Shown here: positions 8,418-19,662 of the stretch, piece after piece
Layout: every line of letters starts with the position of its first letter
Numbering within the stretch: the first letter of the stretch is position 1
Source of the DNA: Bacillus sp. IITD106
GTDB lineage: Bacteria > Bacillota > Bacilli > Bacillales > Bacillaceae_C
NCBI RefSeq assembly: GCF_019459225.1
Contig: NZ_JAIAZY010000011.1
Span: 31,957 to 95,956 of the forward strand
Direction: 5' to 3'
DNA: 64,000 bases
Translations under genes and position numbers: made by a program
Notes under the pieces: model-generated
The model's input: only the letters and a program-made list of their open reading frames with translations
Databases searched by the model: none
Told to the model about the DNA's origin: nothing

Positions 8418-11101
8418 GTGTACCCCATCCTTTCCAGAGCAGACTTTACCTTAATCCTTGACTGAGCTGTCTTTTCTTCAATCTCACCTAGAGTATGCTC
8501 ATAGCGTTTTGCGATTAACACCACTTTTGAGGCTAGTTCATTTAATACTTGATCAATTGCATCAGCAATGTCACCTTCAAGTCTTGCCATCCACTTCTTA
8601 TTAAAAAGCAAGTGCTTAATTTCATCAATTGATAACTCGCCATATTTAGCAAGCACCAGTTCATCAAGTATCCTTTGTGCCTCTTTGATAGCCTTATCAG
8701 CTTCTTCTTTTTCCGAAACCTTAGCTTGATATGCAAGTAGAGCGTTATATTCATCCGCATAAATTTCAGGGATAACCGCCTTTTCGTTTGCCTCTTTTAA
8801 TGCGGCTTTTAGTTTGGTCTTACCAAATGATCCATTCTTATTTCTAAGTTCGTAGCCCTTTAGCTCACTGTTAGCTTTAACGATTTTCTCCATATCAATT
8901 GTATTGCCTTCATCTAACAATTCAATCAACTTTGTAATATCGCTCATTACAGGTGAGGTCTTTTTACTTTCGAGTTCCCTAATCCGTTTATTAAGATTTG
9001 CCTTTGGAATGCTGTCACCTTTTTCATTTAAGGCGTTTACAAGCAAACCTTCATCGCCAGATTCTTCTTCACGCATTTCATCAAGTTCAGATTCAAGCAA
9101 TATGGATTTTTCTATCAACTCATTAAGTGCTAATAATTCAGTTTCAAAATACTCACGCTCGATAATATCTCTTGAAATTAATGCACCATCAAACGACTTC
9201 ATTTTAGAAGTGTCATCAACTTTTATTTCTTCTCCATTTTCATCTTTGGCTTTCTTTTGAGCGTATACATATTCAATCTCGCGGCCAGCCTCATATCCAC
9301 TAGCCTTAATTACATACACATCATCTTGCATTTTCTCATTCCAATAATTTAGCAAGAAGTCGTACACATCGTAATTGTCTAAAAGCTGTGCCGATTCGAA
9401 ATCGTGCAGGATTTCAAGGCCAATGTTACGAATTAACTCCTTTGGATTTGTATCTGCATTAATGTTTAGCAGCACATTTTTTACTGCAATTCTCCATGTC
9501 CCGAATAGTTCACCACACTCGGTATCCTTTTGACTCTTTATATTTTCGTCTTCAGAGATAACCGTTTCTATCTCGTTTGGTGACGTAGCAAGGTTATATA
9601 CGTTATGCTTTTCATCAACACAGGTAAATATTTCTTGTTTTAAATTTGGCGAAACCTTCCATAACTTTTCTATTGAATTAATATCAACTTCCGGAATTCC
9701 ACCCTTTAGATGTGATGCAATATTTTGCGGCAATGTATCATCAATCTTTTGGATATATCGAGGGACATTCAGGTTACCATCGTTTTCTTCTAATATTTCT
9801 TTATAGGTAACAAAACGAGAATAGCCTTTAATTTGTTCTTTATTTATGCATGTTTGTACTATCTTCTCAATATCTTGTTCACGAAGGCGATTCTTGTTAC
9901 CATCTTTCTTAAATCCACGGCTTGCGTCTACCATAAAGATGCCTTCACGATTATCGGCATTTTCTTTATCGATAATTATGATGCAAGCAGGAATACCTGT
10001 GCCATAGAACAAATTAGCAGGCAAACCAACTATGCCCTTGATGTATCGCTTATCAAGAACTGCTTTTCTAATGGTCTCTTCTATATTCCCTCTGAATAGT
10101 ACACCGTGGGGCAGAATAATTCCTGCCTTACCATTACTATCTAACGCCTTTAAGACGTGTAAAAACCAAGCATAGTCACCATTCTTCTCCGGTGGAACGC
10201 CATAACCTTCAAATCTTTTATATTTATCTTCTGATGGTTTAATTCCATCAGTCCAATCCTTATCTGAGAAGGGTGGATTCATGACAATAAAGTCGAATTT
10301 TCTAAGCCCACCGAAATCATCCGTATATGCTGGGTTTGCTAACGTATTACCACTCTTAACTTCACCTGTACCTTTGTTATGTAGGATAAAGTTCATCTTT
10401 GCTAAACCAGCAGTATCTGGATATTTTTCTTGACCATATATTGTAACTATAGAGTCACCGTTTTCATCCATAGGGGCTTCATCTGCTGCACGGATTAGTA
10501 GAGAACCACTACCCGCAGCAGGATCATGAAGTGTCCATTTCTTACCAGTTTCTTGCTTAATATCACCAATACCAATAAGTCTAGCAATGATACGTGACAC
10601 TTCACTAGGCGTATAAAATTGACCCTTGCTCTTACCAGATTCTTGAGCAAATTTCATCATGAAGTACTCATAAGCATCTCCGATGATGTCATCACCACTA
10701 GCTCTATTACTTTTGAAGTCAATAGCAGGATTTTGGAATATAGCAATAAGTCCAGAAACTTTATCAACTAGTTCCTTGCCAGAACCCAATTCATCCGGGT
10801 TATTAAAACTAACATCAGGAAGAGAACCTTGAAGACGGTTTTCCTCTAGGAACTTTTGGATAATCTTATCTACTCGTTCACCGACATCACTCTTGCCCTT
10901 TGCAGCAATTAAGTCATCAAATGATGCACCTTCGCTTACAGTAAACTCAGCAAATCGTTGTCCTTTGTATCTATCTGATACGTATTTAAAAAACAACAAT
11001 ACAAGTACGTAGTCTTTGTATCTTGACGGCTCTACGCCACCCCTTAATTTATTACACGCTTCCCATAGTAGGGAATATAGTTCTGATTTTTTCACGGCCA
11101 T
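8411..11101 (-). CDS. hsdM: Type I restriction-modification DNA methylase subunit M, extended
   Basis: HsdM is an N6-adenine methyltransferase. An N-terminal HsdM helical domain is followed by the SAM site DPAAGSGS (about residue 204) and the catalytic NPPF motif (about 285). The GKSKGQFYTPSEV segment typical of HsdM lies before these. At 896 residues it is well above the usual 500-550: residues from about 510 on form an added region with charged coiled coils (around LIEKSILLESELDEM and the 700-850 stretch). The start at 11101 has GAGG eight bases upstream. It follows the antitoxin-like gene by 20 bases. Confidence 0.93.
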   Translation of the reverse strand: MAVKKSELYSLLWEACNKLRGGVEPSRYKDYVLVLLFFKYVSDRYKGQRFAEFTVSEGASFDDLIAAKGKSDVGERVDKIIQKFLEENRLQGSLPDVSFNNPDELGSGKELVDKVSGLIAIFQNPAIDFKSNRASGDDIIGDAYEYFMMKFAQESGKSKGQFYTPSEVSRIIARLIGIGDIKQETGKKWTLHDPAAGSGSLLIRAADEAPMDENGDSIVTIYGQEKYPDTAGLAKMNFILHNKGTGEVKSGNTLANPAYTDDFGGLRKFDFIVMNPPFSDKDWTDGIKPSEDKYKRFEGYGVPPEKNGDYAWFLHVLKALDSNGKAGIILPHGVLFRGNIEETIRKAVLDKRYIKGIVGLPANLFYGTGIPACIIIIDKENADNREGIFMVDASRGFKKDGNKNRLREQDIEKIVQTCINKEQIKGYSRFVTYKEILEENDGNLNVPRYIQKIDDTLPQNIASHLKGGIPEVDINSIEKLWKVSPNLKQEIFTCVDEKHNVYNLATSPNEIETVISEDENIKSQKDTECGELFGTWRIAVKNVLLNINADTNPKELIRNIGLEILHDFESAQLLDNYDVYDFLLNYWNEKMQDDVYVIKASGYEAGREIEYVYAQKKAKDENGEEIKVDDTSKMKSFDGALISRDIIEREYFETELLALNELIEKSILLESELDEMREEESGDEGLLVNALNEKGDSIPKANLNKRIRELESKKTSPVMSDITKLIELLDEGNTIDMEKIVKANSELKGYELRNKNGSFGKTKLKAALKEANEKAVIPEIYADEYNALLAYQAKVSEKEEADKAIKEAQRILDELVLAKYGELSIDEIKHLLFNKKWMARLEGDIADAIDQVLNELASKVVLIAKRYEHTLGEIEEKTAQSRIKVKSALERMGYTW

Positions 11102-11121
11102 TCATTTTACCTCGCTCATCT

Positions 11122-11334
11122 TTAATATTCTGTTATATCAATACCTGATTTCAAAAGCCTTTCATAGCGTTCATTAGACAGTAGAACAGCAATAGGTTTT
11201 CCATTTTTCAAAACGAAAGCAGTCCTATCCTCATCAGATAATTTAGTTATTAATTTCGAGGATTGTCCTCTTAAAAAATCTGACATATTATAAAAGTCCA
11301 TAGGCTGTTTTTGCACTTTATCTTCACTTTCCAT
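11122..11334 (-). CDS. Phd/YefM-like antitoxin-family protein heading the restriction operon
   Basis: This protein of about 70 residues has the Phd/YefM pattern: a short N-terminal beta-helix region (MSDFLRGQSSKLITKLS), then FVLKNGKPIAVLLSNERYERLL, the classic strand-turn-helix of that fold. Family members bind DNA and neutralise a toxin. No toxin gene follows; the next gene is hsdM, 20 bases downstream. It may act as a repressor of the operon. A perfect TATAAT (11358-11363, minus strand) lies just upstream. I set the start at the ATG at 11334, although a GTG at 11340 is also in frame. Confidence 0.7.
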   Translation of the reverse strand: MESEDKVQKQPMDFYNMSDFLRGQSSKLITKLSDEDRTAFVLKNGKPIAVLLSNERYERLLKSGIDITEY

Positions 11335-11595
11335 ATCCACACCTGCTTTTTCTTTTTATTATACCAAGAAAACCAGCCTATAGAAATGACTATTTACACT
11401 TGAAATGTAATTACTTTTTCAACTCAAATATTAAGATTTGTATATCTATAATATAGAGATAGGGATAATCCTTCATTTCAAAATTAGGGAATGTTTCATC
11501 TAATCTATCTCAACAACCCCATCAAGTTATCTAATCCGTCAACTCAACCCCACGCACTTTATTACTGTCGACCTGTTTCCTCAATAAATAAAAAT

Positions 11596-11663
11596 AAGGA
11601 TTTTCAAGGTTAAAAGGCACTGCCAGACAACGGGCAGAAAATCCTCCAATCTTGAAAATCCTT
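11596..11663. repeat. Nested inverted repeat between the restriction operon and rlmCD
   Basis: Thirteen-base arms AAGGATTTTCAAG (11596-11608) and CTTGAAAATCCTT (11651-11663) are perfect complements and enclose a smaller CTGCC/GGCAG hairpin (11620-11637). On the minus strand the outer stem is followed by a T-rich stretch, so it may terminate rlmCD transcription. Its large loop is unusual for that. The rest of 11364-11595 shows no gene. Confidence 0.5.
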
Positions 11664-11688
11664 TATTTATCAATGTTTTGAATAGACC

Positions 11689-13068
11689 TTATTTATCCAC
11701 CCTTGACATCAAGGCAACACACTCAACGTGCATCGTCTGCGGAAACATATCAACCGGCTGCACTTCCACTGTCTTATATCCCCCATCTTCCAAGATCCTC
11801 AAATCCCTTGCCAATGTAGCCGGATTACACGATACATACACAACCCTCTTCGGTTTCATATTAATAATTGTATCCAGCAATGCCTGGTCACAGCCTTTTC
11901 GCGGTGGATCCACTACTAGAACATCTGCCTGAATGCCTTGTTTATACCAGTTTGGGATCACGGTTTCAGCTTCGCCTACTGCAAACTCAACATTGGTAAT
12001 GCCATTTAATTCGGCGTTTCTTTTTGCATCTTCAATTGCTTCTGGAACAATTTCAACACCGTACACTTTTTTTGCTTTTTGGGCTAAAAATAGTGAGATT
12101 GTGCCAATTCCGCAATATGCGTCAATGACGGTTTCTTCCCCATTCAAATCAGCATATTCTAAAGCTTTATCATAAAGAACTTTCGTTTGGTCTGGATTAA
12201 CTTGATAAAAAGAACGGGCTGAAATCGCGAATTTGATGTCTCCAATGTAGTCGTAGATCACTTCTTCGCCCCAAAGAACTTTTGTTTGATCGCCAAAAAT
12301 TACGTTTGTTCGCTTTGAATTCATGTTTTGCACGATGGACTTAACACCTGGTATTGCTTTAATGATTTCCTCTATCATTTGTTTACTATTAGGTAAATCT
12401 GTCGTACGGGTAATTAGTACAATCATCATCTCACCTGTCGTTTTACCCGTACGCGCCATTACATGCCGTAACGTTCCTTTATGAGTTTGTTCATTATAAG
12501 CTTTTACACCATACTTACTGCAAATTTCCTTAACCTGTTGCAGGATAACGTCATTTTGTTCCATTTGGATGAGACACTTTTCCATATCAATGATGTCGTG
12601 GGATCTTCTTTGATAAAATCCTCCGATCAACCCGCCTTCATGCTCACCAATTGGAACTTGGGATTTATTGCGATAACGCCACGGTTCCTCCATTCCTAAG
12701 ACGGGATGTACGGTCACGTTTTCAAGCTTTCCGATTCGCTCCAATACATCACGTACCTGCTTTTCTTTCGCCATCAATTGTCCCTCATAGCTCAGATGCT
12801 GAAGCTGGCAGCCACCGCACTCTTTATAAATTGGACATTCCGGCTCAACCCGAAACTTACTTTCTTCGTAAATTTCGATTAAACGACCAAACCCGTAGCC
12901 TTTATTTAATTTCACGACTTTAATTTTCGCTTTTTCACCTGGTAAACCATTCGGAATGAAAAGCGGATATCCATCAACTTTTGCTACTCCATTGCCGTCA
13001 TGTGTTAAATCTTCAAATATGACATCTATATAATCGTTTTTATTTACTGGTGCTTGAATTTTAGCCAT
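11689..13068 (-). CDS. rlmCD: 23S rRNA (uracil-C5)-methyltransferase RlmCD (YefA)
   Basis: It methylates 23S rRNA uracils using SAM. The protein of about 459 residues begins [12 protein letters not shown], with AGGAAG upstream; a longer in-frame start to 13179 is not supported. It has an N-terminal TRAM domain (about 5-65), an iron-sulfur cysteine cluster ([14 protein letters not shown], about 77-90), a SAM-binding [10 protein letters not shown] segment (AYCGIGT) and the catalytic SCNP loop close to the C-terminus. In B. subtilis the orthologue lies next to dgkB and to a restriction/prophage insertion. Here it also borders the restriction island, which supports a conserved integration hotspot. 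Confidence 0.9.
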   Translation of the reverse strand: MAKIQAPVNKNDYIDVIFEDLTHDGNGVAKVDGYPLFIPNGLPGEKAKIKVVKLNKGYGFGRLIEIYEESKFRVEPECPIYKECGGCQLQHLSYEGQLMAKEKQVRDVLERIGKLENVTVHPVLGMEEPWRYRNKSQVPIGEHEGGLIGGFYQRRSHDIIDMEKCLIQMEQNDVILQQVKEICSKYGVKAYNEQTHKGTLRHVMARTGKTTGEMMIVLITRTTDLPNSKQMIEEIIKAIPGVKSIVQNMNSKRTNVIFGDQTKVLWGEEVIYDYIGDIKFAISARSFYQVNPDQTKVLYDKALEYADLNGEETVIDAYCGIGTISLFLAQKAKKVYGVEIVPEAIEDAKRNAELNGITNVEFAVGEAETVIPNWYKQGIQADVLVVDPPRKGCDQALLDTIINMKPKRVVYVSCNPATLARDLRILEDGGYKTVEVQPVDMFPQTMHVECVALMSRVDK

Positions 13069-13231
13069 TATTGTCTTCCTTTTCAGTGCATTTTTACTTT
13101 TATGATTGTAACATAGTTTTCTATTAGTACATAAAGAGTAAAGGAAAAATGAACCTAGACCAAAAAATCCATTTAACAAAGATATTAAAATCTGGGATAA
13201 TCAGTACTGAAAAGACTATAGGCGGTGTGAT

Positions 13232-13621
13232 ATGACGAAAAAAATTTTCATACTAAACATCTTTTTATTTATTCTTTTTATCATAAGTACAATCATTACT
13301 TTATTTATTGTATATAAAGACATTGATAATCCGTTCTCTATCAAATTTGTAATAGGTTATGTAATTTATCTTTTAACATATGCTTTGTATTTAGGTATTG
13401 TTGCACTTGCTAACATGCGAAAATTAACATGGGGCGAAATCAGAAAAAGAAATTTGAAGTTTATAGGTTTGTTTATTCTATTTAGTGCATTGAATTATAC
13501 TTTCAATTATTTTTTTCAGCCAACAAAGAATAGTACTTATGGATTTTTGTTCATTGGATTAGGATGTGCTTTAGGTTTATCTTTTTTGGATTTAGCATTC
13601 TTTGTAAAGAAGAGATCATAA
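13232..13621 (+). CDS. Hypothetical four-helix membrane protein
   Basis: This 129-residue protein has four predicted membrane segments (about 5-27, 38-62, 78-98 and 102-122), with a basic loop RKLTWGEIRKRNLK between the second and third. The start has an AGGCGGTG site a few bases upstream. I do not recognise a family. It is one of few plus-strand genes here and stands alone between rlmCD and a terminator. Confidence 0.6.
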   Translation: MTKKIFILNIFLFILFIISTIITLFIVYKDIDNPFSIKFVIGYVIYLLTYALYLGIVALANMRKLTWGEIRKRNLKFIGLFILFSALNYTFNYFFQPTKNSTYGFLFIGLGCALGLSFLDLAFFVKKRS

Positions 13622-13836
13622 TCCTTTTGATAAAAGCTATATTCGGATATTAGCTACTTGTCCAAAAAGATTGAGATATTAAAGACTGATTCTGAACGGT
13701 CAGAAGGTCGTGCACATATCAAAGATTCATTATTTTTGATTAATCTCCTTCTTATTAACACTAATATCCCAATCCAATTACTGTAAGATCAATAGTATCG
13801 AACATTCAAATATCCCTTATTCAATTATCCAATCAT

Positions 13837-13875
13837 AAAAGGCTAGCTATACAAAGTTAGTATAGCTAGCCTTTT
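13837..13875. terminator. Bidirectional terminator
   Basis: A 16-base stem (AAAAGGCTAGCTATAC with its complement) and a seven-base loop are flanked by A and T runs. It can end both the plus-strand membrane gene and the minus-strand oxidoreductase. Confidence 0.85.
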
Positions 13876-13880
13876 TCAAA

Positions 13881-14867
13881 TTAATTTAACTTTACTCTTT
13901 TTCCTTCCTCTTGTGAACGCGCAGCTGCCTCATTCACAGCCGTTAAACGGATGGCATCGTCCTTCGTGATAGACGGAGTTGTACCGTTTAAGATCGCCTC
14001 TGTCCACTGTACCATCGGCATTGGCAATGCTTTAGGTGCTTCAGGATTTTGCCAGCCGTCAAATTGAATTCCGTTAATTTTTATATTGCCATCCTCAATT
14101 AATAGTGTTCCTTCTGTCCCGTAAAGTTCAAGCTGGAACGGACTTCCGTTTGATACGAAGCTTGTTTCGATAATCCCTAGCGCTCCAGATTCGTATTCTA
14201 CTAGAACGACCGCATTGTCATCTACACCTAGTCCGTTTGTTTGTTGAAGTCTCGCTTGAACAGCGACAGCGTTTCCTGCTAAGCGATTTGTCAAATAAAT
14301 TGGATGAGCTCCAAGGTCGATCAAAGCACCTCCGCCAGCTTCTTCTTTATTGAAAAAGCGCTCAGGTAACCAACCGCTCGTTGCTCCTTCATTCGGAACG
14401 GCTCCGTTATGTGCAAAGCGGCAGCGAATCGTTGTCAATTTACCTAATTTCCCTGAATCCAACGCCTCTTGAGCATATACATAATAGCTTTCTGTCAATC
14501 TAGGCAATGAAAGCATGAATTGAACACCATTTGCTTCCACTGTTTGATAGATTTCTTCACAATCTTCCACTGAAAAAGCCAACACTTTTTCTGAAAAAAT
14601 ATGTTTTTTATGATTAGCAGCTGCAATCATTACTTCTTTATGTAAACTTGTTGGAGTGCTAACGATGACGGCATCAATATCGGGATTGGATAATACTTTT
14701 TCCAAATCATGTTCGAAAGGAACTCCTAGCTCTTCCGCCCACTTTTTCCCGCGTTCGGCATCCTCATCCCATACTAATTTAATGGAAAGGTTTCCATTAT
14801 TTCTTGCATCTCTAGCGTAATCATCCGCATGAACATGCCATCTACTTAATAAGGCAACATTAATCAA
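13881..14867 (-). CDS. Gfo/Idh/MocA family oxidoreductase
   Basis: Members are NAD(P)-dependent sugar or inositol dehydrogenases. The N-terminal Rossmann half carries VIVSTPTSLHKEVMIAA and the conserved lysine segment FSEKV (about residues 95-99); the C-terminal half has GGGALIDLGAHPIYL, the usual substrate-side motif. The first strand reads INVALLSRWHVHADDYA rather than the normal GxGxxG loop, so nucleotide binding may be altered; related proteins with this start occur in Bacilli. A TTG at 14867 with GAAGGGAAG eight bases upstream is the best start; a GTG lies nine bases earlier. The substrate is unknown. Confidence 0.8.
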   Translation of the reverse strand: MINVALLSRWHVHADDYARDARNNGNLSIKLVWDEDAERGKKWAEELGVPFEHDLEKVLSNPDIDAVIVSTPTSLHKEVMIAAANHKKHIFSEKVLAFSVEDCEEIYQTVEANGVQFMLSLPRLTESYYVYAQEALDSGKLGKLTTIRCRFAHNGAVPNEGATSGWLPERFFNKEEAGGGALIDLGAHPIYLTNRLAGNAVAVQARLQQTNGLGVDDNAVVLVEYESGALGIIETSFVSNGSPFQLELYGTEGTLLIEDGNIKINGIQFDGWQNPEAPKALPMPMVQWTEAILNGTTPSITKDDAIRLTAVNEAAARSQEEGKRVKLN

Positions 14868-15039
14868 AACGTACACTTCCCTTCTATTATTGTGAATCCT
14901 CTAAAAAATGAGAATCATATAAAGATATTATATCTTTATATTTGCTGGATGGGAAAAGATATGAAAATTTTTTATCTGGAACAATCCATTGTTTTAACAA
15001 AATGTAGTCGGGTAAATATGGCAATACGAGGTGGTATAA

Positions 15040-15764
15040 ATGGAAAATCTCTTATTGACAAAGGAAGAGATGACAAACCCAAATATCGTTCCTGAATGGT
15101 TAGTAAGGGAATACAAGACCTTTCATAAAATCGTAACGAATAAAACATTTCCTTGCACATTCGGGATGGCGGGAGAAAAAAAGGGGAACTTCGTTATTCA
15201 TATATTTCTCATGATGATTGGTCCGCACTTCCGAAAACATTAGAAGCATTCACTTCTTTATTTGATTCATCGAAACCTTTGATTCGCCACGGCTTTTTCC
15301 TATTTGTAGAACCTGAAGAGGAAGAACAATCGCTTGAATACTCTCGGCAATATTTTTGGAATATCCTTCAGTATTTGCATGAAGTTGATGAGAAACCATG
15401 GCCAGAAGAGTATCCGAAAGACCCTGACCATCATCTATGGAATTTTATCTTTTCGGGAGAGCCATTTTTTATCTTTGGAAATACTCCTGCATATAAACAA
15501 AGAAAAACGAGAGATTTAGGGAATAGCCTAATTCTAGGATTCCAGCCTCGTAGAATATTTGAAGGACTTGAAGGAACGTCTAAAGGTGGGATGATGTCTC
15601 GCGAAAAAGTCCGGGCTCGAGTAGAAAAATGGGATCGTTTGCCGAAACATCCAAATATCAGTCATTATGGCGATCCCGAACATCGGGAATGGAAACAATT
15701 TTTTATCGGAGATGATGCAAACCCGATTGAAGGTGAATGTCCGTTTCATCATAAGCAAATGTAA
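15040..15764 (+). pseudogene. YqcI/YcgG family protein, frameshifted in an A7 run
   Basis: Two frames join to give one YqcI/YcgG protein of about 240 residues. The first frame starts at 15040 after GAGGTGG and reads to FGMAGEKKG; the second continues from ELRYSYISHDDW to the stop at 15764. The switch falls in seven A residues at 15176-15182, and one more A would restore GEKKGELRYSY. Family function is unclear; these are cytoplasmic proteins with heme-like or PRTRC-type annotations that I would not rely on. The change may be a true inactivation, slippage, or a base-calling error. Confidence 0.75.
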
Positions 15765-15792
15765 AAACCTGTCTCTGTTGTGGACAGGTTTT
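15764..15792. terminator. Bidirectional terminator
   Basis: AAAACCTGTC and GACAGGTTTT form a ten-base stem between the YqcI-family gene and the convergent regulator at 15798. Confidence 0.8.
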
Positions 15793-15797
15793 CACAT

Positions 15798-16343
15798 TTA
15801 TTCATTTTCCTTTGGTACTAAAGAAAAAATCTCATGACTTTCAAACGCTTCAATTAAACGGTCTAGCCATTTATAGTATTGAAGAATATAATCTAGTTTT
15901 TCTATATCAATTTTAGCCAGTTCTTTAATTTCCTCACTAGCATCATCACCTGAAACGAGTTGCTTTAATTCTGACAATGACTTTTGAATGGAATGAATAT
16001 GCATCGAAATAGAGCTTTTCCACTTTGTCGAAAATAAATCGATAAAACTTTGATACCAGTCTTCTTGAACCTGGTATAAGTCTTTTCTTACCCCTTTTTT
16101 CCAAACTCTTTCAACCATTTTTAAATCGGATAAGGACCTGACTGACATACTCATACTCGTTTTGCTCATCCCTAGTTCTTCTTTCATTTCATCAAGAGTG
16201 ATCGGTTGATTATGAAAATACATCATTCCATATAACCTGCCCGCAGAAGGGGTAACACCGTATAAGTGAATATTTTGCGCAATTGTTTCTATTATTCTCT
16301 CACGTGCTCTATCTAGTTGTTCTTTTCCTTCCACATCGTTCAC
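15798..16343 (-). CDS. GbsR-family transcriptional regulator divergent from opuA
   Basis: This 181-residue protein has the GbsR winged helix (about residues 20-95): HLYGVTPSAGRLYGMMYF, then MKEELGMSKTSMSMSVRSL. GbsR-family proteins (GbsR, OpcR, OpuAR) repress compatible-solute uptake or glycine-betaine synthesis, and some bind choline. The gene is divergent from the OpuA operon, which makes control of opuA the likely role. The second half (about 105-181) is helical and probably serves in dimerisation and ligand binding. Confidence 0.85.
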   Translation of the reverse strand: MNDVEGKEQLDRARERIIETIAQNIHLYGVTPSAGRLYGMMYFHNQPITLDEMKEELGMSKTSMSMSVRSLSDLKMVERVWKKGVRKDLYQVQEDWYQSFIDLFSTKWKSSISMHIHSIQKSLSELKQLVSGDDASEEIKELAKIDIEKLDYILQYYKWLDRLIEAFESHEIFSLVPKENE

Positions 16344-16464
16344 ATCCTAAAGAATAATCAACCTCATTATTTAGATTATAATCAATCGGACGTATTGTAA
16401 AGATTCATTTTATGAAGGAAAAGGGAGCATTCGAGAGGATTATTGCGTATGATAAAGAAATACT

Positions 16465-16494
16465 TTGTACAGTTTATTCTGTACAGACTATACA
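16465..16494 (+). promoter_or_regulatory. opuA promoter with two TGTACA half-sites
   Basis: TTGTAC (16465-16470), an 18-base gap and TATACA (16489-16494) form a sigma-A-like promoter. Two TGTACA hexamers (16466-16471 and 16480-16485) overlap the -35 box and spacer, 14 bases apart. This is where a GbsR-type repressor would block RNA polymerase. The operator role is inferred. Confidence 0.6.
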
Positions 16495-16575
16495 CATTGA
16501 ATATCATGTTATTTGCCGTTTGAGCTACAGGCTGTTATTCCTATAAACTTGTATAAGTAGCGAAGGGGTGAGGTT

Positions 16576-17817
16576 ATGAATGAAGTTACGTTAAGAAAAA
16601 AAATAGAAGTGAATAATGTAACGAAAATTTTCGGTAAAAATATAAAAAAAGCAGCCCAGCTTTTAGAAGAAGGAAAAAGTAAAAGTGAAATTCTTAAAAT
16701 GACGGGCGCAACGGTCGGAGTAAGTAAGGCAAACTTTGAAGTATACGAAGGTGAAATCTTCGTCATTATGGGTTTATCAGGAAGCGGAAAATCTACACTT
16801 GTCAGAATGCTTAATCGGTTAATCGAACCGACTTTTGGTCAAGTTCTGTTGGATGGTACTGATATTGTCTCATTAAAGAAAGAACAATTACGCGAGGTGC
16901 GTAGGAAGAAGATTGGGATGGTCTTTCAGAAATTTGCCCTTTTTCCTCATCGCACGATTTTGGAAAATACGGAATACGGACTGGAAATCCAAGGTTTTGC
17001 CAAAGATATTCGTAAAAAGATTGCCAAAGACTCTTTGAAGATTGTTGGTTTGGAAGGATATGAAGATCAATATCCTAATCAATTAAGCGGCGGGATGCAG
17101 CAAAGGGTCGGTCTTGCAAGAGCCCTTGCAAACGATCCGGATATTTTACTAATGGACGAAGCATTTAGTGCGCTTGATCCTCTTATTAGAAAAGATATGC
17201 AAAATGAGCTGCTTCAATTGCATGATAAGATGGGAAAAACCATTATTTTTATTACTCATGATCTTGATGAAGCACTTCGAATCGGAGACCGAATTGCTTT
17301 AATGAAAGACGGGGAAATTGTTCAAATTGGAACTCCTGAAGAAATATTAATGAATCCTTCGAATCACTACGTAGAAAGATTTGTTGAAGATGTAGATCTT
17401 TCGAAGGTATTAACAGCCAGCCATATCATGAAGCCAGCTGAAACCGTTCAAGTAGACAGAGGACCACGGGTCGCTTTACGGTTAATGAAACATCATGGAA
17501 TTTCCTCCATTTATATTGTCGATAAACAAAATCGTCTTCTAGGGGCGGTTACGGCCCAAGATGCAAATGCTGCATCAGAGAAAAATCAATCTCTCCAAGA
17601 TGTCCTCATTGAAAACATCACTACGATTGCTTCTGATACGTTGCTTACCGATCTTTTCAATGTCGTTTCCACTGCATCCATACCAGTTGCAGTAGTAGAT
17701 GAAGAAAAACGCCTGCAAGGAATTATTATTCGCGGGGCTCTTATTGGTGCATTAGCAGGAGATAATGATTTTATTAATGACCAAGAAGATTCTATAAACT
17801 TGCAGGAGGTGAATTAA
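16576..17817 (+). CDS. opuAA: Glycine betaine ABC importer, ATP-binding subunit OpuAA
   Basis: OpuAA powers betaine uptake during osmotic stress. The 413-residue protein has Walker A GLSGSGKST (about 64-72), the ABC signature LSGGMQQR (about 170-177), Walker B ILLMDEAFSALD (about 192) and two C-terminal CBS domains (about 285-400) that sense ionic strength or nucleotides in this family. The start follows a strong GGGGTGAGG site. It is the first gene of a three-gene operon and its stop abuts the opuAB start. Confidence 0.95.
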   Translation: MNEVTLRKKIEVNNVTKIFGKNIKKAAQLLEEGKSKSEILKMTGATVGVSKANFEVYEGEIFVIMGLSGSGKSTLVRMLNRLIEPTFGQVLLDGTDIVSLKKEQLREVRRKKIGMVFQKFALFPHRTILENTEYGLEIQGFAKDIRKKIAKDSLKIVGLEGYEDQYPNQLSGGMQQRVGLARALANDPDILLMDEAFSALDPLIRKDMQNELLQLHDKMGKTIIFITHDLDEALRIGDRIALMKDGEIVQIGTPEEILMNPSNHYVERFVEDVDLSKVLTASHIMKPAETVQVDRGPRVALRLMKHHGISSIYIVDKQNRLLGAVTAQDANAASEKNQSLQDVLIENITTIASDTLLTDLFNVVSTASIPVAVVDEEKRLQGIIIRGALIGALAGDNDFINDQEDSINLQEVN

Positions 17818-19565
<1,748 letters not shown>

Positions 19566-19572
19566 TAATTTC

Positions 19573-19603
19573 GAAGCCCTTCACTTGTAATGTGGAGGGC
19601 TTC
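19573..19603 (+). terminator. opuA operon terminator
   Basis: A GAAGCCC/GGGCTTC stem is followed by TTGCCCTTTTTC and begins eight bases after the opuAC stop codon. Confidence 0.8.
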
Positions 19604-19662
19604 TTGCCCTTTTTCGCTATTTGCGGTAACCTATTTATTAAATTAATTAAAGGGTGTTTTTC

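Noticed and set aside
14900..14940. Fur-like TGAGAATCAT before the Gfo/Idh gene
   Set aside because: Only about 10 of 15 positions match, which is near chance in AT-rich DNA.
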